Of a stretch of 64,000 nt of DNA, positions 1 to 12,027 are shown in pieces. Below the pieces are notes generated by a model. The model was not told where the DNA came from, made no database searches, and saw only the letters and a list, made by a program, of their open reading frames with translations. The stretch comes from Lophium mytilinum. Lineage: Eukaryota > Ascomycota > Dothideomycetes > Mytilinidiales > Mytilinidiaceae. Position 1 is the first letter of the stretch, and each line of letters starts with the position of its first letter. The DNA lies in the NCBI GenBank assembly GCA_010093605.1, contig MU004201.1, positions 342,289 through 406,288 on the forward strand. Direction: 5' to 3'. The position numbers were made by a program, and so were the translations under genes.

Positions 1-1039
1 AAATTCTTTTATACTTATTTACTTTTAGACTATAGATCTAACTATACTTCTTATAGCTTATTTAACCGCAATATAGAATTAAGTATATTTAGAGGCGAGC
101 CTAGATCTAGCTTAAAGTTTATATTTAATATAGGCATTAATTTATTTCTAACCCTATTCTACAACTAGTAATACTCTTCTTTCGCCAGGGCACGTACCCT
201 AGACGTGTCTAGATTTATTTCTAAAATACCTTTTTCTCCTCTAACTCTACTGCAACTCCCTGCTAAGGAATTAATTATATTCTTTAATATCTTTCCTTAA
301 CTGCAGTCTTATTCTATGTTAGATATATTCTATACCTATTCTAGAGAGTGTAATTATCTACTAGTCTATCCACTACCCTAGCTTTTAGGCTTCTCTATTA
401 AGTAGAGTTATCTATATCTAGAGTATATCTAGATAGAATTAGCCCACCGTAATCGCGTTTAAATATATCTATAGTATACTAGGGACTAAATTTAAATATA
501 TCTAGTACTTATAATTCCCTATATAGCGTACTAATAAGTAGATACTACCTAAGTAATAAGAAACTAAAAGATTACTAAACTGAGTTTCATTGTGTTTTAA
601 TTATAATTAAGCGGTAATTAGTAGATAAACAGTAAGCCTTCTATAGAGTAACTTACAGGTATCTAAGAATAAGTGCGGGCAAGCATATTATAGAGCGATT
701 AATTAGGTCCCTTAAGATTAATTAAATTAACAGCTTAGTTATTAGAGGCTATGATTAAGTAGATTAATTAAAGGTCGATTAAGTTAATTAATTAGTTTAA
801 TAGATTAAAGACTTGCCTTAGTACACGGTTAGTATTAAGGTTACATTACTTAGCTATTATATTAATTATTATTAGAATCCTTCTCTAGCTTCTCTATGCG
901 CTTCTCTTTCTCTATAAGATTCTCTATAAGCTTATTCATCTTATCTATAGTCTTATCCTTAGCTCTTAATATTACTTCTGCTATTTCTATATAAGTCCGT
1001 CTATTATATTATTTACGCCTCTCTATCCTCTAGGGTTAA
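1..1039. other. AT-rich RIP-like decayed DNA, no gene recognised
   Basis: No open frame of useful length exists here. In bases 1-300 I counted 50 TpA against only 9 CpA plus TpG, while CpG is still present; this is the dinucleotide signature of repeat-induced point mutation. The stretch is presumably an old transposon or other repeat, but no protein motif survived that I can name. Confidence 0.6.
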
Positions 1040-1666
1040 TGTAATTTAAGCCCCGACAATATTTGCGTGCAGGGCGGACCTCCTCGGGTTCTAGAATAAG
1101 CTAGTTTAATTAAAGTCTTGTTTATTAGATATACTTATAGCAGGGATAAACATTAGGTTAAGAGCTTTACGTGCTAACCGAGAGATTTAATAGCCTTTCA
1201 TCTTTACAGTCTAATACTCTATTAGGTTCTCTACTAATATATTCTTATTATATATTCTACCCGTAAGCTACCTTTTATACTTATTATCTATAGGCCGCCG
1301 GAGTACTGGGTATTAATAAGTATAGCGTAAAGTCTATAAACTACCTATAGAACGCGTTATTATTAGATACTAATACATGCGGCGGTTGCTATCTTAGGTG
1401 CTCGGCAACTACTATTAGCTTAGATTGTTAGGCCTTGCGGGTGATATTAGCTTATAAGGGTATAAGTAACTAGTATTAGAAAGTAAGATTGCTTCTTAAT
1501 TACACTCTTTTATGGCGCTGTAGTAAAACTAGCTGCCCGGCCTCATAGCTTATATATTAATATGCTTAGTTAGGTAAAAAGAATAGAGTAAGAAATACTA
1601 GTAGAGAAGGCGCTTAGGTTTTCTACCTTATAAGTACCTGCGTATATCTAGAAATAGGCCTCTTAC
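1040..1666 (-). mobile_element. hAT transposon fragment (third, diverged copy)
   Basis: About 300 bases from 1040 align by eye with the 3' transposase region of the two complete hAT copies in this window. The clearest blocks lie near 1060-1180 and 1250-1330; they match 2042-2165 and the following part of the 1675-5163 copy, and the reverse complement of about 45890-46120. It is more diverged than either complete copy and I found no terminal repeat, so its limits are uncertain. The complete copy at 1675 inserted directly beside or into it. Confidence 0.55.
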
Positions 1667-3039
1667 CTTAAGTTTAGGGCTACCGTTACTTTAATTAATT
1701 AATTAGGCTAGTCAATATTAATTAAAGTAACGCCTTACTTAGTAGAGGTTGCAATTAATTAAAGTAATTAATTAATTATCAAAGTACTTAATTAATTATT
1801 AAAGTACTTAATTAATTAATTAAGTAAAAGTGCAGATTCTTAGCAAGACTATAGTATTTAGGCTACTTATCTTTATCCGCATTCTTCTCTATATCGCTAT
1901 TAACGTTCCTAATAGGCTCCTTAATTATATTAGCTTAACGTTGCTTTAGCTAATTTCCTTGCATAAGACCTATATCTAGTATATTAATTACCCCCTTCTT
2001 ATTCTATAATAAGAGTAATATATAAGCACTAATAACATTTATATACAGCGCGGATTTTCTCGGGTTCTAGAGTAGGCCTATTTAGTTAAAGTCTTATTTA
2101 TTAAATATACTTATAGCAGGAATAGATAGATAATTAAGAGCTATCTACGCTAACCGGTGGAATTTACCTTTAAGCTAAACGTAGTATTCTCCTAGGTTAG
2201 TTACCTAGATATTATTATTATAGTTTCCGCAAGCAAGCTACTATATATATTTATCATCGCGGCCTATAATAGCACCTAGCGTGCCTAGTATTAAGGCTAA
2301 TACTAAGGCTAAAGCTGTTATAGTGCCGCTTATAAAGCTACTTATAAAGCTAGTACTAAGCTGTTTCTTATTATTAATAGCTAACAGCTCTAGTAGTAGT
2401 AGAGGATTAGCTTTAATTATTACTATATTTCTGTATTTTAAGTTCTATAGCTATAGTCACTTCTTTTAGGCAGGCCTAATCTAGTCTACCGGCCACCTCT
2501 TCTCTACCTATACCTACTTGTGCGTAGGATAAAGAATAATAGCAGTAATATATACTAGTAAGCGGTTAGTAATGCAGTAGTATTTATTAAGCTTTATCTA
2601 GGCTATTATTACTTATTAGCTAATAGTATATAAAATAGGAAGGCTGCATAATATATATACCTAGGTTAATACTATTTTAAAGTGCGTTTCCGGGTACATA
2701 GTATACGTAATCTTACTCTTTTTAAGATAAGCTAATAGGCGTTTAAATATAGGCAACACCTTCTATATAGAACTACCTCTTCTTTTATAGATTTAACTTT
2801 TAAAGTGCTTTATAGCTAGTTTAAATAGGTATTAGAAGCTCTGGGTATTATATACCTATAATCTAATTATTATTTAAGAGGTACTAGTTAATAATCTTTA
2901 GTTTAGTGCGTCGCCTTACAGGTGCTTATTATGTACTATTTTAGGTAATAGTAGTCTAGTACGTGTTCTATTTTATTTTTTATAGATTAGTATAGAGCTA
3001 TAAAAGGATATAGGAAATAGAAAGAATATAATAGGCTAT

Positions 3040-3188
3040 AGAATATAGCGAGTATATAGATAGCGAGTATATAGATAGTAAGTATATAGGAAATAGAGAG
3101 TATATAGATAGTAAGTATATAGAAAATAGAGAGTATATAGATAGCGAGTATATAGATAGAAAGTATATAGAAAATAGAGAGTATATAG
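3040..3188. repeat. Short tandem repeat inside the hAT copy, about 14-bp unit
   Basis: Variants of AGYRAGTATATAGA repeat about ten times, some spaced by AAATAGAG. The position corresponds to the second intron of the transposase gene in the other copy (45071-45174), where the related sequence appears as fewer units. The array therefore expanded in one copy after the two separated. Confidence 0.75.
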
Positions 3189-3910
3189 CCTACTAATTAC
3201 TTTCTCTATTACTACTATATTAATAGATGCCCGGATTTTAACTACACGCTCTATTATTACTTTAAGTATATTCTATTTTATAGCCACCGGCTTTATAGGT
3301 AAGAGGCTCTTCTTTTTACTAGCTTCTATCTACCGCATAGTAAGGCGTCGCATGCGCTACTCGCCGTTAAATAGCTATATTATAATATAGCGAAGCTTTA
3401 TAATTAAACTAATATAGCGCTAGAGCTATAGCTCTATTACTATCTACTTGTCTATTAAGTTATAGTTGTAGTTCTTAATAAATTCTCCCTTCTATTTACC
3501 TATAAACAGTGCGCTAACTACAAGGTTAATAATATAGCTAAGGTAACGTAGCCGTTATTTAAATTTATTAATGCTAATAGATGCTATTTCGCGTAGAAAG
3601 GTATTAAGGTTCGTCGCGTTATTAGCGATAATATAGCTAACCTGCTCCGATCGGATTCTAAAGAGCTAGGTATAAGAGACGTTAGCATGCAGAAAGAATA
3701 TATAGTAAATAGAAAGGCTAAATATAAATAGGAAGGCTATCTATAAGGCTAAATACGTACCTAGAAAATCTATATAATAATGTTCTTAATATTAACGCTA
3801 CTATACTCTACTAGTAGCTCGGGTAAAGCTAGAACTATTAACCGGTATATATCTATAGTGTCTATTAAGTAGATATTAATGCCTAGTAGTACTTTTTAAT
3901 TGCGAGCCGT

Positions 3911-4111
3911 CTAGATATCTATTAAGAAGTGTAGTTTTCTAGGCGCTGTATTAAGTAGATTCTTAACCGTTTTTAAATAGCGATTAAATTCTAACATTTC
4001 TATAGTATAGATAGAAGTACGACCTATTAGATGGTCGCCTACTGCTGCGGCATTATTAAGGTAGATAAGAAGGGCACGGAAGTAGGTATTCTTAATAGCT
4101 AGGAATAGCAT
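3911..4111 (-). pseudogene. hAT transposase fragment
   Basis: This 66-residue open stretch is the longest surviving piece of transposase in the 1675-5163 element. It is closely similar to the translation of 44040-44215 in the better preserved copy; both carry FRALL, a VGD block and VKNLLNTAP. It ends at a TAG that falls on the tryptophan of the family's conserved aspartate-x-tryptophan-threonine motif, so the stop is best explained as TGG mutated to TAG. Confidence 0.8.
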
Positions 4112-5267
4112 CTTTGCGTGTACTAGCTATTAAATAAGAAGCTAGAAAAAACAGTCTAGTTAAAAGCCACGGATAATAGTATTAATTATCCTTTAGCCGG
4201 CTAGTTATAATATACTTAGCTTAAGCTATTCTATTACTAAAAGCTTCTTAGAACCTTCCTGCGCCTGCTAGCTAATAAATATTCTATACTCTCTAGTAAG
4301 ATAGCTTCTATAGTTATCTATTCCTCTATTACTATAGATATAGCAGTTATAAGCCCTTTACTAATAGTAGATTTTATAGTACTAGTATCTCTTTCTATTT
4401 ACCTCTTTATAGATATTGTAGCTATAAAACTATAACTTAGTATAGCGCGTAAAAGTAGTTTATATAGGCTAATAAAAGCTAGTAAGGCGAGTCTAGTTAA
4501 TTCTATTATATATTATATTCTTATCTAGTTATATAGCTTTCTACTATACCGCCTCTATATATTAAAGGGTAGCGTTTTTATCTATAGGCGCATTAGTAGG
4601 AGGGCATAGAGAACGGGATAGAATAGTATATTTATTAGCGGCGGCAATAGGAGGATAAGAATAAGCACGGTATATATTACGGTGCTAAGGACGTTAAGTA
4701 TAATAGCCGCGTGCGGCAGGAGGTATAATGGCGGCGATAAGTATAGGGGCGATAGCAGTAATAAGAAGAATAGTAGTTATACTATTATATGAGAGCTATT
4801 ATAAAAACTCTATATTTTACTAATTATATAGCTAAGTAAAATAGAAAGGCTATAGAAAACAGTAAGTATATAGTCTATAGTAAGTATATAGATTATAGTA
4901 AGTATATAAAATATAGTAAGTATATAGTTATAGGCTAGTTAGTTAGTAAACTAATTAGAGACTAAGAATTGCGGACCTCTAAGCTAAACTATAATACTAA
5001 ACCTATATACCTTTATACTATTAATTAATTACCCACTTTAATATTATAGGACTTAATATTAATTAGTTGGACCTTTTCCAAATAGCCAATTTATTAAAAA
5101 GTAATTCACGAAACCGTTAATCACTTTAATTACCGGGTCACCTAGGTAGTTACGGCAGCCCTGCTTAAGTTGCCCACCTAATCGCGGAAAAAGTTACATT
5201 AATAAGTTCTACCTCTATAGTACTTATAACCTTTTTTAAGAATCTGCATACACTGTAGTATAGAATC

Positions 5268-6107
5268 TCAATGAGTTGCTGCGTAAGCGGAAAGTTTCTC
5301 TTTACGGTCTCTCTTGCGTTGGAGCTTAAACAAGGAATCTTCGCTTTTCTTGAAGCGGTTGTAATCGTTATTTATCTGGTTGTAGAGCTCTTGAAACGCT
5401 GCAGTGGTATTACAAATATCTGAGATGATTGTAGTAAGATTAGAACGAAATCTCTTAGCGCGAAGTTCCGTGTCTTTAAGGATAGCGGCGAGGTGTTCAA
5501 TTACGCCGCAATCTTGTAGGTTTTGCTGAATCTTCTTAATAGAAGAGAGAAGGCTTCGTCGATTGTGCAAAGCGAGGCGCACTTAATGCGCGGAGATACC
5601 ATTAGTGAGCACAATTGCGTGGGCAAGTCGCTAATAAGCGTCTACTCCGACGATGGTGGTATTAAGGGCGCTGAGTAAAGCTGTAATATTGGAGCACATC
5701 CAGTACACTTTGGACTGTTGCCCGGCCGGGCTTAATAAAGGAGAGCTGGAAGAGAAGAATACTCTGATTAAGAAAGCAAGTAGTGCCAAGACTAATACAA
5801 TCCCTGGCAAGCCCCTTGTAGATTGTGGGGCGTCTTCTATTTCTTCCTGCTCCAGTAACAGTGTCTGTCGCCCGTCTAGAGCTCGGTCTCAGGCTATTAG
5901 TTCCCGCCGTAGTCGCAGCGATGAGCGCCGCGAGCTCAGGTCTTGGATTTCGCCTGCATGACGGCGCAGTTGATTGTCGTCTCGATTGATAACTGGAAGC
6001 TCTTTCGCGGGTGGGGGAGTTAGTTGCTATTTCTCTAAGAGGCGCTTGGTCCACTCAGATCCAAGCTGCTGTGCGAGTGCCTTATTTTCGGGACGGAAGT
6101 TGGGCAT
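5268..6107 (-). pseudogene. Broken gene for a coiled-coil/membrane protein
   Basis: One frame of 280 codons runs from an ATG at 6107 to a TGA at 5268, interrupted by TAG, TGA, TAG and TAA at about codons 27, 73, 178 and 194. There are no frameshifts. The N-terminal hundred residues are charged and helical, with LRRHAGEIQDL and LLLEQEEIE. A single hydrophobic segment (LVLALLAFLIRVFF, about residues 104-118) follows, then a charged C-terminal half with helical heptad character. I do not recognise the family; it looks like a membrane-anchored coiled-coil protein. The TAR stops fit CAA, CAG or TGG losing a cytosine, as in the rest of the island, and the TGA fits CGA mutated to TGA. The gene starts 97 bases beyond the hAT target duplication. 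Confidence 0.6.
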
Positions 6108-6286
6108 GGTACTGTTTCGGTGTTCTCGAGGTAGGTATGCTTTGGAAAACCTGGTGGCAGTAATCCATTACCTAGGTATATGCACGTCCCTCATCACTCT
6201 TATTAGTAAGTAAGCTTAGCCACTTCCGACTTGCATTAATCCATCCACCATAATTTGTCTCGCTAAGCGATCCACACCCAGCTACT

Positions 6287-6580
6287 ATGTCTCTTAAGCT
6301 TAGCTCACCAACTAAAGATTGGACCGAATCTGACATTAACTCAGGATAGCCACTTTGTTAGGAAAACAACCGCCTCCAGACAGAGAATGAGAAACTTCGC
6401 GCAGACGCAAACACACTCCACGCAGCGAGTAATACTCTGGCAGGGAAGGTGCACCTCTTTCTTTTGGGCGCTGATAAAATACTTTGCACTTGTTTAGGCG
6501 TTGAGAAGGCTAGCGCACTAGGCAGGTTCGTTGAGGATTGGAATGAGGGGTTTAAGAAACTACTAAATAATAGAGTCTAA
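6287..6580 (+). pseudogene. Broken small coiled-coil gene
   Basis: A 98-codon frame from ATG to TAA carries two early TAG codons (positions 20 and 24). The middle, with NNRLQTENEKLRADANTL, is typical coiled coil. It is divergent from the gene at 5268-6107, with 179 bases between the two starts, so the pair may have shared a promoter. The same frame stays free of TGA to 6973 and includes an open 86-codon stretch from 6665 with a duplicated NKYxSRTP octapeptide; the true end may therefore lie further downstream. Function unknown. Confidence 0.45.
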
Positions 6581-6748
6581 GAGGTACATATTTAATTTCT
6601 CTATAATTGCTCCCAATAGTGTCGTTATAATATCATTACTAGCGAACGCAAACCCCCTAAAACCTTGCCGTCTTCTAATAGTTTAGAATGTCGCTTCTGT
6701 ATTATCGGACAACTTATTATTGCCTCCTCCGCCGACTCTTTATACTCT

Positions 6749-6796
6749 AATAAATACTCGTCCCGGACACCCAATAAATACTTGTCCCGGACACCC
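6749..6796. repeat. 24-bp tandem duplication
   Basis: Two adjacent 24-bp units (6749-6772 and 6773-6796) differ at a single C/T position. If the frame at 6665-6925 is coding, the repeat duplicates eight residues in frame. Confidence 0.9.
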
Positions 6797-7103
6797 CATC
6801 TTCATCTGGCGACTTTTTCCTCGACTTACCCCTATAAATCTTCACCCCTAATTGCAACGCGCCAACAGGGCATTACATTTGACGCTGAACGGTACAGATT
6901 GGGCACTCTAGATGGTGGCAAGTAGTTGGAAATGTTGTGTAAATTTTGGTCCTATTGTGTGTATTTAACAATCTGAAGCCATTATTAAGCTAAAACCTAA
7001 ACCTTTAGCGAAAGCCAAGTACGCATGCATATTAAAGAAATGAGACCCAGCGAGTAACCCCTCCGCCTGCTGAGCACTATACCCTATACAGGGCCCACTG
7101 AAC

Positions 7104-7865
7104 CTATCCAAGCAGATTATTGGACAACTCCTCCTTTTCCTGCTGGCTCGCTATAGCCTCCCTTTCCGTCCTTGCTAGAAGCCCCGCTGCTTCTTTCTCC
7201 ATTATCGCCCTCTCCTTGGCCATTTTCTTCTTCTTTATCCTCTCGTTTCGACCCGTAGTGTCCGGGAGGCCTCTCCTTAGAAACGCAGTATTGTTCGCGT
7301 TAAAACTCTTTCCGCGGATCTTTTTTGCCACTACTCCCAGTACTGAAGACCCAGTCTGCTTCCTTTTGGCCGACTTTAGCCCGTCTGCGTTATACTCCGA
7401 GACTTGCTTCACCTTCTCCATATTGTGCATTATCCGAGCTACCACTATCTTTTTTATCTCGAGCGTCTCTTGTGCTTCCTTCTCGCGCGCCTTTTAGGCT
7501 TTCCTAAGGTTTACACGGTATTGCGTCGGAGGCGTCGGAGCCGGCGCAGACATTAAAGATGGGCGGGGGGCCGTATGAAATGACCATGGCCTTATAGGAG
7601 GGGACGGCGAGGGGGCACTCTGGCTTAGGATGATGTTGTTGACGGTGGATGGTGCATTTTCGTCAAGGGATCCGTCTATCGGTTGGTCTCGGATTGTGTT
7701 GGCATCTTGTACTCCATCGTCTTCCACAACGTCTTTCATGTTAGCCTCTGCACACAATGTCTTTGAAGGTGGGAACACTTTTACACTTATCCTCGGCGTC
7801 GTAGTATATCTGTTTTCTGCACTCCATGGATAAGAAGGCCTCTCTATAATGTCTATTGTGTTCAA
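7104..7865 (-). pseudogene. Lysine/alanine-rich helical protein, one internal stop
   Basis: A frame of 254 codons is broken only by a TAA near 7494, at a place where CAA (Gln) reads naturally. The N-terminal part is proline-rich, with PSPSPPIRPW and PAPTPPTQY, and looks disordered. The C-terminal part is very basic and helical: a KKIRGKSFNANNTAFLRRG block is followed by a charged run with KKKKMAKERAIMEKEAAG. It resembles a nuclear or nucleic-acid-binding accessory protein, but I cannot assign a family. The single C-to-T change makes it one of the least damaged genes of the island. Confidence 0.55.
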
Positions 7866-8229
7866 ACTTGCAAGCGGTCGATGAGACAGATGTTTCTTAA
7901 CTGAACTTTTTTAGAGAGAGCAGGAGGAAAACATATATTAGACTAGAAGTATAGAGCTACAAGTTGAAAGAAACAAAAGAGTTTATTTAGATCCTAGTGC
8001 GAAAACAGCTATACATATTACTCTAGTTTAATTGGAAGTAGAAAGAAGATATCCACGCGGACCGTCCAAAGCACAAACATCCCGCAGAGAGCCCCTTCCA
8101 GTTTTCTTAAGTACGCGCCGAGGTAGCATTAACACTTACTTAAGTCCCTATTAAAAGGAAGAATAAGTTAACATAATCGTTTGCATAACAGACACCGTGC
8201 CCAGGTAAACTTACAATAAGACGAAGCAG

Positions 8230-8911
8230 TTAATCCAACAAATGGGTAACCTCCACAGCCATCCATGCCTCGAATTTATAGACTCGATGGGCGATAGCAA
8301 ACAGTAGTAACCTAACGGGCATAAGAAAGCCAGCTGCCACATTTTCGCCGACTAGCAACGCAAGAAGATCTTCAAAAGTCAATATTAGAACGAGAAGACT
8401 TCGATTAACCGACTAAGAACGTGTAATTGCCTCTGCAAATGCCAGGATTGCGTCCCATGCATGCGTGCCGGTCGTTCGGAGCTGTATGCAAATCGGGTCC
8501 GGGAGGGCATCGCTTAGTGAGATGAGGATGCCCTTAAAGATCTATAGTGCGCATGTTAATCGATTTGCTCTATAGTGTAACAGGAGCTAATCTAACTAGA
8601 CTGGCTTTAAAAAGCGGATCTATGGTCACGACCCTTACGCTTAACCAAGCGTACGAGTACATCGTGCGGATATGCAGCTCTATAGAGGCCCAGGAGTCAT
8701 CTATACAAGGTTGGATAATATTATAATAGTGCGCATATACTACCGCCATAAATATACACAACGTAATAGTATATATAAACGAGGACATTTGGAACTTGGG
8801 GAAGTAATAAAAGAGTTTGTGTTGGAGTAAGGGATTGAAAAATTCCCGAGCGGAGGGATGAATATGATGTCGAACGCGTTGGAGATGTCTACGGAGATTG
8901 AACAAATGCAA
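8230..8911 (-). pseudogene. Broken gene for a membrane protein
   Basis: The upstream 113 codons (8911-8570) contain a strong membrane segment (FIYTITLCIFMAVVYAHYY) and a predicted amphipathic stretch. After one frameshift near 8560 another frame continues to a TAA at 8230, with helical hydrophobic sequence such as LVLILTFEDLLALLVGEN and one further TAG. Upstream, another open frame reaches 9006, so the start is uncertain. The family is unrecognised. The join between frames is my inference from continued protein-like sequence. Confidence 0.4.
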
Positions 8912-9467
8912 GCTAAAATAAATGTTGAGGACAGCAAATAAAAGAGGCGAGGTTGTAGAGCGCTATGTAGTCCCGTAGATATACGGATAACGCTAAAAAA
9001 TAACACTAATAGTCTTGTTCAAACCGTGTCTATTTAAAACTATCTGAAATCTCTGCAATAAAAGGTAATAGCAATCTATGGCTGGGCTTCGCACTGCATT
9101 ACTAAAACATTGCCTTGTAGATGTTGAAAGCTAAGGTTGAGACAGCTGATCCCGATTTAGGTTATTCTAATCTAGCTATTCCAATCGTTCTATAGCCTTG
9201 TTAGCCGTGTTATAATTATCTTTTATAACAAAGACTGTTTCATTAACTATGAGCATTGCCCGAACCTTTTAGTGCGCTCGAATATACTGTTGAATGAGAG
9301 TAAGACCTCCTGTCTCCTGGAAGTGAGACCCAGCAGAACCGCTTAGCGGAAATGTAAACCGAGCAGTGCCTACAGATAGATATTTTATCATCGAAGCAAT
9401 CCACACCCTCAACTAACCGACAGCAATAGTTGAATTTCCGGAGCTAGTACGCAGAGCGTGGAAGTTT
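8912..9467. other. Intergenic or unresolved stretch
   Basis: Only short overlapping frames are present, including the possible N-terminal extension of the gene ending at 8230. The interval separates two divergent genes and may hold both promoters; I see no recognisable promoter element. Confidence 0.4.
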
Positions 9468-9965
9468 ATGGAGAACTTGGGGGACTTCTTGGTAAGAGAA
9501 TGGGGCATCGTGAACCAGGGGCAGTATCCTTGGCATCGGAGCGGTTCAAACGAGCGACGGTAGCCTTCCAGGCGTGCTAGATGGTTTCTTGGCGGTCTTA
9601 GGGGTATCGTATTAGCAGTAGTAGCTTATCTGGCCTTATCCTCTAAAATCCCAAATCCAAGTGACAGTTAACTACTCTACTTGAACTTTACGTCATCCCT
9701 TTATATAGTCGAGCGCAACTTCCGCCAGGAAACCCACCGCGATAGAAGTGTTCTGTCACATATTGCCAATATCTCCGCTTATTTACACGAAACTAATCGC
9801 AAAGAGCAACACCTGATTCTTATCCTCGAGAAGCGTGTCCTTTGCGAACTCAACCGAACGGATAGGCACCTAAAAAACAGTCGAGCTCACCTGCGACTTA
9901 GTGTTGCCCTACAAGACATCCTTTTACAGGTTGAATATATCTGCTCCACCGTACAAGCCCTATAA
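9468..9965 (+). pseudogene. Small membrane plus coiled-coil gene, two internal stops
   Basis: A 166-codon frame starts at ATG (9468) and ends at TAA (9963-9965), with internal TAG at codon 32 and TAA at codon 68. One hydrophobic segment (GIVLAVVAYLALSS, about residues 46-59) precedes a long charged helical tail with SHIANISAYLHETNRKEQHL. The arrangement of basic N-terminus, one membrane helix and coiled-coil tail is like that of the 5268-6107 gene. No family is recognised. Confidence 0.6.
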
Positions 9966-10788
9966 GATGTTAGCCGCTAAGCCACCCATAGAACATTTGT
10001 AATTAGGCGTAAGGCTAATCTCTAGATAACGGTCTATAAAAGATGGCCATTTGCTGCCCAGGTTACTAACTACGGGATTAAGTATGGGGCACAAGTAAAG
10101 ACGATTTAAAAGAATTAATTAGAGGCGATGATATTATGAAATGGATAGAGCGCACAACGGCAAAGGAAGTAGAACGATAGGAACTGCTAAGGCGCGGCTT
10201 TAGCTAGCTTGTTCTTTATGGCGACTTCCCCGGCACAGGACAACCCTGCAAGAACCCCGTCAATGGCATCGTCTGGCGGGGGTGTGTTTAGATGTTAGCT
10301 CATTTTGCTATTTATGGGGATTCAGCAACCCATATTCTTTTACCTATGATGCAGATATGGGGCGTCGCCCTAGGGTGGAGCGGCTTGTAGTGGGAGGACC
10401 GGCGGCACTAGTCTAGCTTACAACACGCCCCCCTCCGCGAACGGATGGAAAGTGGTGCAGGAGAGGGATTTAGCAGCGGCTTGGCAAATGGCTAAGTGTT
10501 GTACTGATTAATGAGTGAGGGGAGGAAGCTAACACTGTGAATGGAAAGGCAACGCATGTTATAGTAACTTAGGGGCATGCTTTTTACCAAGAGTATAATC
10601 AATACCTTTTAGTTTTCCTATAGTAATTGCCGAATATTCTAGTCTTTATGTAAAGTTCCACTTAAATCCTTATTATTATAAAGTATTCTTGTTCGCGGTA
10701 ATATATAAAAAGGAATCTATCGCCCACCTCAAGTAGCTATATATTTCTGAATCGCATCCAGATTCTCATCTTTATAATAAACACCTCT
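9966..10788. other. Gap without a recognised gene
   Basis: No frame longer than 60 codons exists. Sequence just before 10789 stays open in the frame of the next gene, so the 5' end of that gene may lie in this interval. Nothing else could be supported. Confidence 0.4.
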
Positions 10789-11259
10789 GTGGTCCGCTAC
10801 GTTGTTATATCTGGAACTATACTCGCATATCTACTAGATGACGTGCACCAACGCATCTTAATTTGTATTAAACGGGGAGACGCAATTTCTAAAACCATTA
10901 TTCGAATAATATTGGGTCGGGTTTTATCCCTACTTGAGAGCGCTTCCAACAGCACCGCATTACGCATTGTTTTGACGATAACTAATAGAGCTGCAACTAT
11001 TAGCTACGCATATCTACTGCATACATCACAGGGACTAGGCCATAAAGCGCTTACTGCTGGAAATACGCAGTGGATGCATCTAATGCTCTTTCCTGCGTAC
11101 CCAAGGCTTATGTTATTCGGTCCGAGGTATCCTAGTCCACCGGAGATGACGGCAGTAGAAAGAAAAGAGGTTGGATTGCTAGAGGGGGGCGGACAGGAGA
11201 GTGCACTACTAAAAGAAGAAACGCCGCCATCGACTAGCTCTCTAGAAGATGATCGTTAA
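10789..11259 (+). CDS. Hypothetical hydrophobic protein
   Basis: An uninterrupted 156-codon frame starts at a GTG; the frame is also open for some way upstream, so the true ATG may be further 5' or lost. The first 80 residues are hydrophobic, with VVISGTILAYLLDD and TIIRIILGRVLSLLES, suggesting one or two membrane or buried helices. The C-terminal 50 residues are hydrophilic and rich in Glu, Pro and Ser. The family is not recognised. With no internal stop it may be intact or simply lightly mutated. Confidence 0.45.
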   Translation: MVRYVVISGTILAYLLDDVHQRILICIKRGDAISKTIIRIILGRVLSLLESASNSTALRIVLTITNRAATISYAYLLHTSQGLGHKALTAGNTQWMHLMLFPAYPRLMLFGPRYPSPPEMTAVERKEVGLLEGGGQESALLKEETPPSTSSLEDDR

Positions 11260-11661
11260 GACTCTCGAACTTAGGATACAATCCGCTGTCCAGGCGTTTG
11301 TGAAGGTGGGAGACGTTGCAAGCGGACGAAAAAACTGGCCTCGGGCAGTGGGGAGATGTACTTCTATTATAACGCTCATTAACAATAGTAGAATAAGAGT
11401 CACGAGATATAGATGTAGAGCAAGCTACGTTGGATAGATTTCCGGGGAGGGGCTCGAAGGCAAATTTAGAGTGGGCACGGGACAGTGTATACTAGCTTTT
11501 CCAGCATTCCTCTTACTCCCGCGTTTCCCTCTTAGATTACCTACACTACCACGTGTGGCCATCCATCTTGTTAGAGTTGAACCGCAACTCGTGTCGGAGT
11601 TTAATCGCAACTCGTGTCGGGCGAGCGACTAATGTTAATGCTGAGGACGCCCTTACTATAG
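11260..11661. other. Unresolved stretch between unknown frames
   Basis: Two overlapping frames of about 60 codons on opposite strands (11249-11437 plus, 11425-11610 minus) are the only open sequence. I cannot say that either is coding. Confidence 0.4.
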
Positions 11662-12027
11662 TTGGAATTTTTAATCTACTCGGGAGCAGTAGATTATGCC
11701 CCTGCATGTGTGTATAGTTCTTACATAAACTGCGCTAGCATAAAGACTAATAGGTTGCTCCGTTGGCAAGACCGCAAGCGACATAGAATGTTGCTGGGTG
11801 GAAAGGTGGCTAAGAGCGCGAGCATGCAGTGGACGAGCTTGATATTTTATCCTAGTGCGGAATGGAACAACCACCTCCGCTATTTCTACCTCACGATTAT
11901 ATTCACACCTCTAAACACACCATTAATAATAAATTCACTGCCACTAAGCCTGAATACTGCCCAGGGTTCTATAATTACCAGAGTAGATACCACCCAATGC
12001 CTTAATAATAATCTTATTACTTGCTAA
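11662..12027 (+). CDS. Possible hypothetical protein, 121 residues
   Basis: This frame is uninterrupted from a TTG codon to a TAA that overlaps the tail of the kinesin relic by 11 bases. It is hydrophobic in its last third. No ATG start is seen and no family is recognised, so it may be non-coding. Confidence 0.25.
   Translation: MEFLIYSGAVDYAPACVYSSYINCASIKTNRLLRWQDRKRHRMLLGGKVAKSASMQWTSLIFYPSAEWNNHLRYFYLTIIFTPLNTPLIINSLPLSLNTAQGSIITRVDTTQCLNNNLITC

Larger units (their letters stand above)
1675..5163 (-). mobile_element. Complete hAT DNA transposon, heavily RIP-mutated
   Basis: The ends are TAGGGCTACCG at 1675 and CGGCAGCCCTG at 5153-5163, short imperfect terminal inverted repeats of hAT type. 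They are flanked by an exact 8-bp target duplication CTTAAGTT (1667-1674 and 5164-5171), the size expected for hAT insertion. The 3489-bp element lies on the minus strand and is homologous along its length to the 3607-bp copy at 42887-46493. It has far fewer CpA and TpG dinucleotides and many more stops than that copy, so it is dead. Tandem repeats near 3040-3188 and 4853-4935 sit where the better copy has intron or leader minisatellites. Confidence 0.92.

Noticed and set aside
7120-7507. Plus-strand frames of 125 and 60 codons
   Set aside because: They are complementary to the lysine-rich minus-strand gene and rich in Phe, Leu and Ser, as antisense of such a gene would be.
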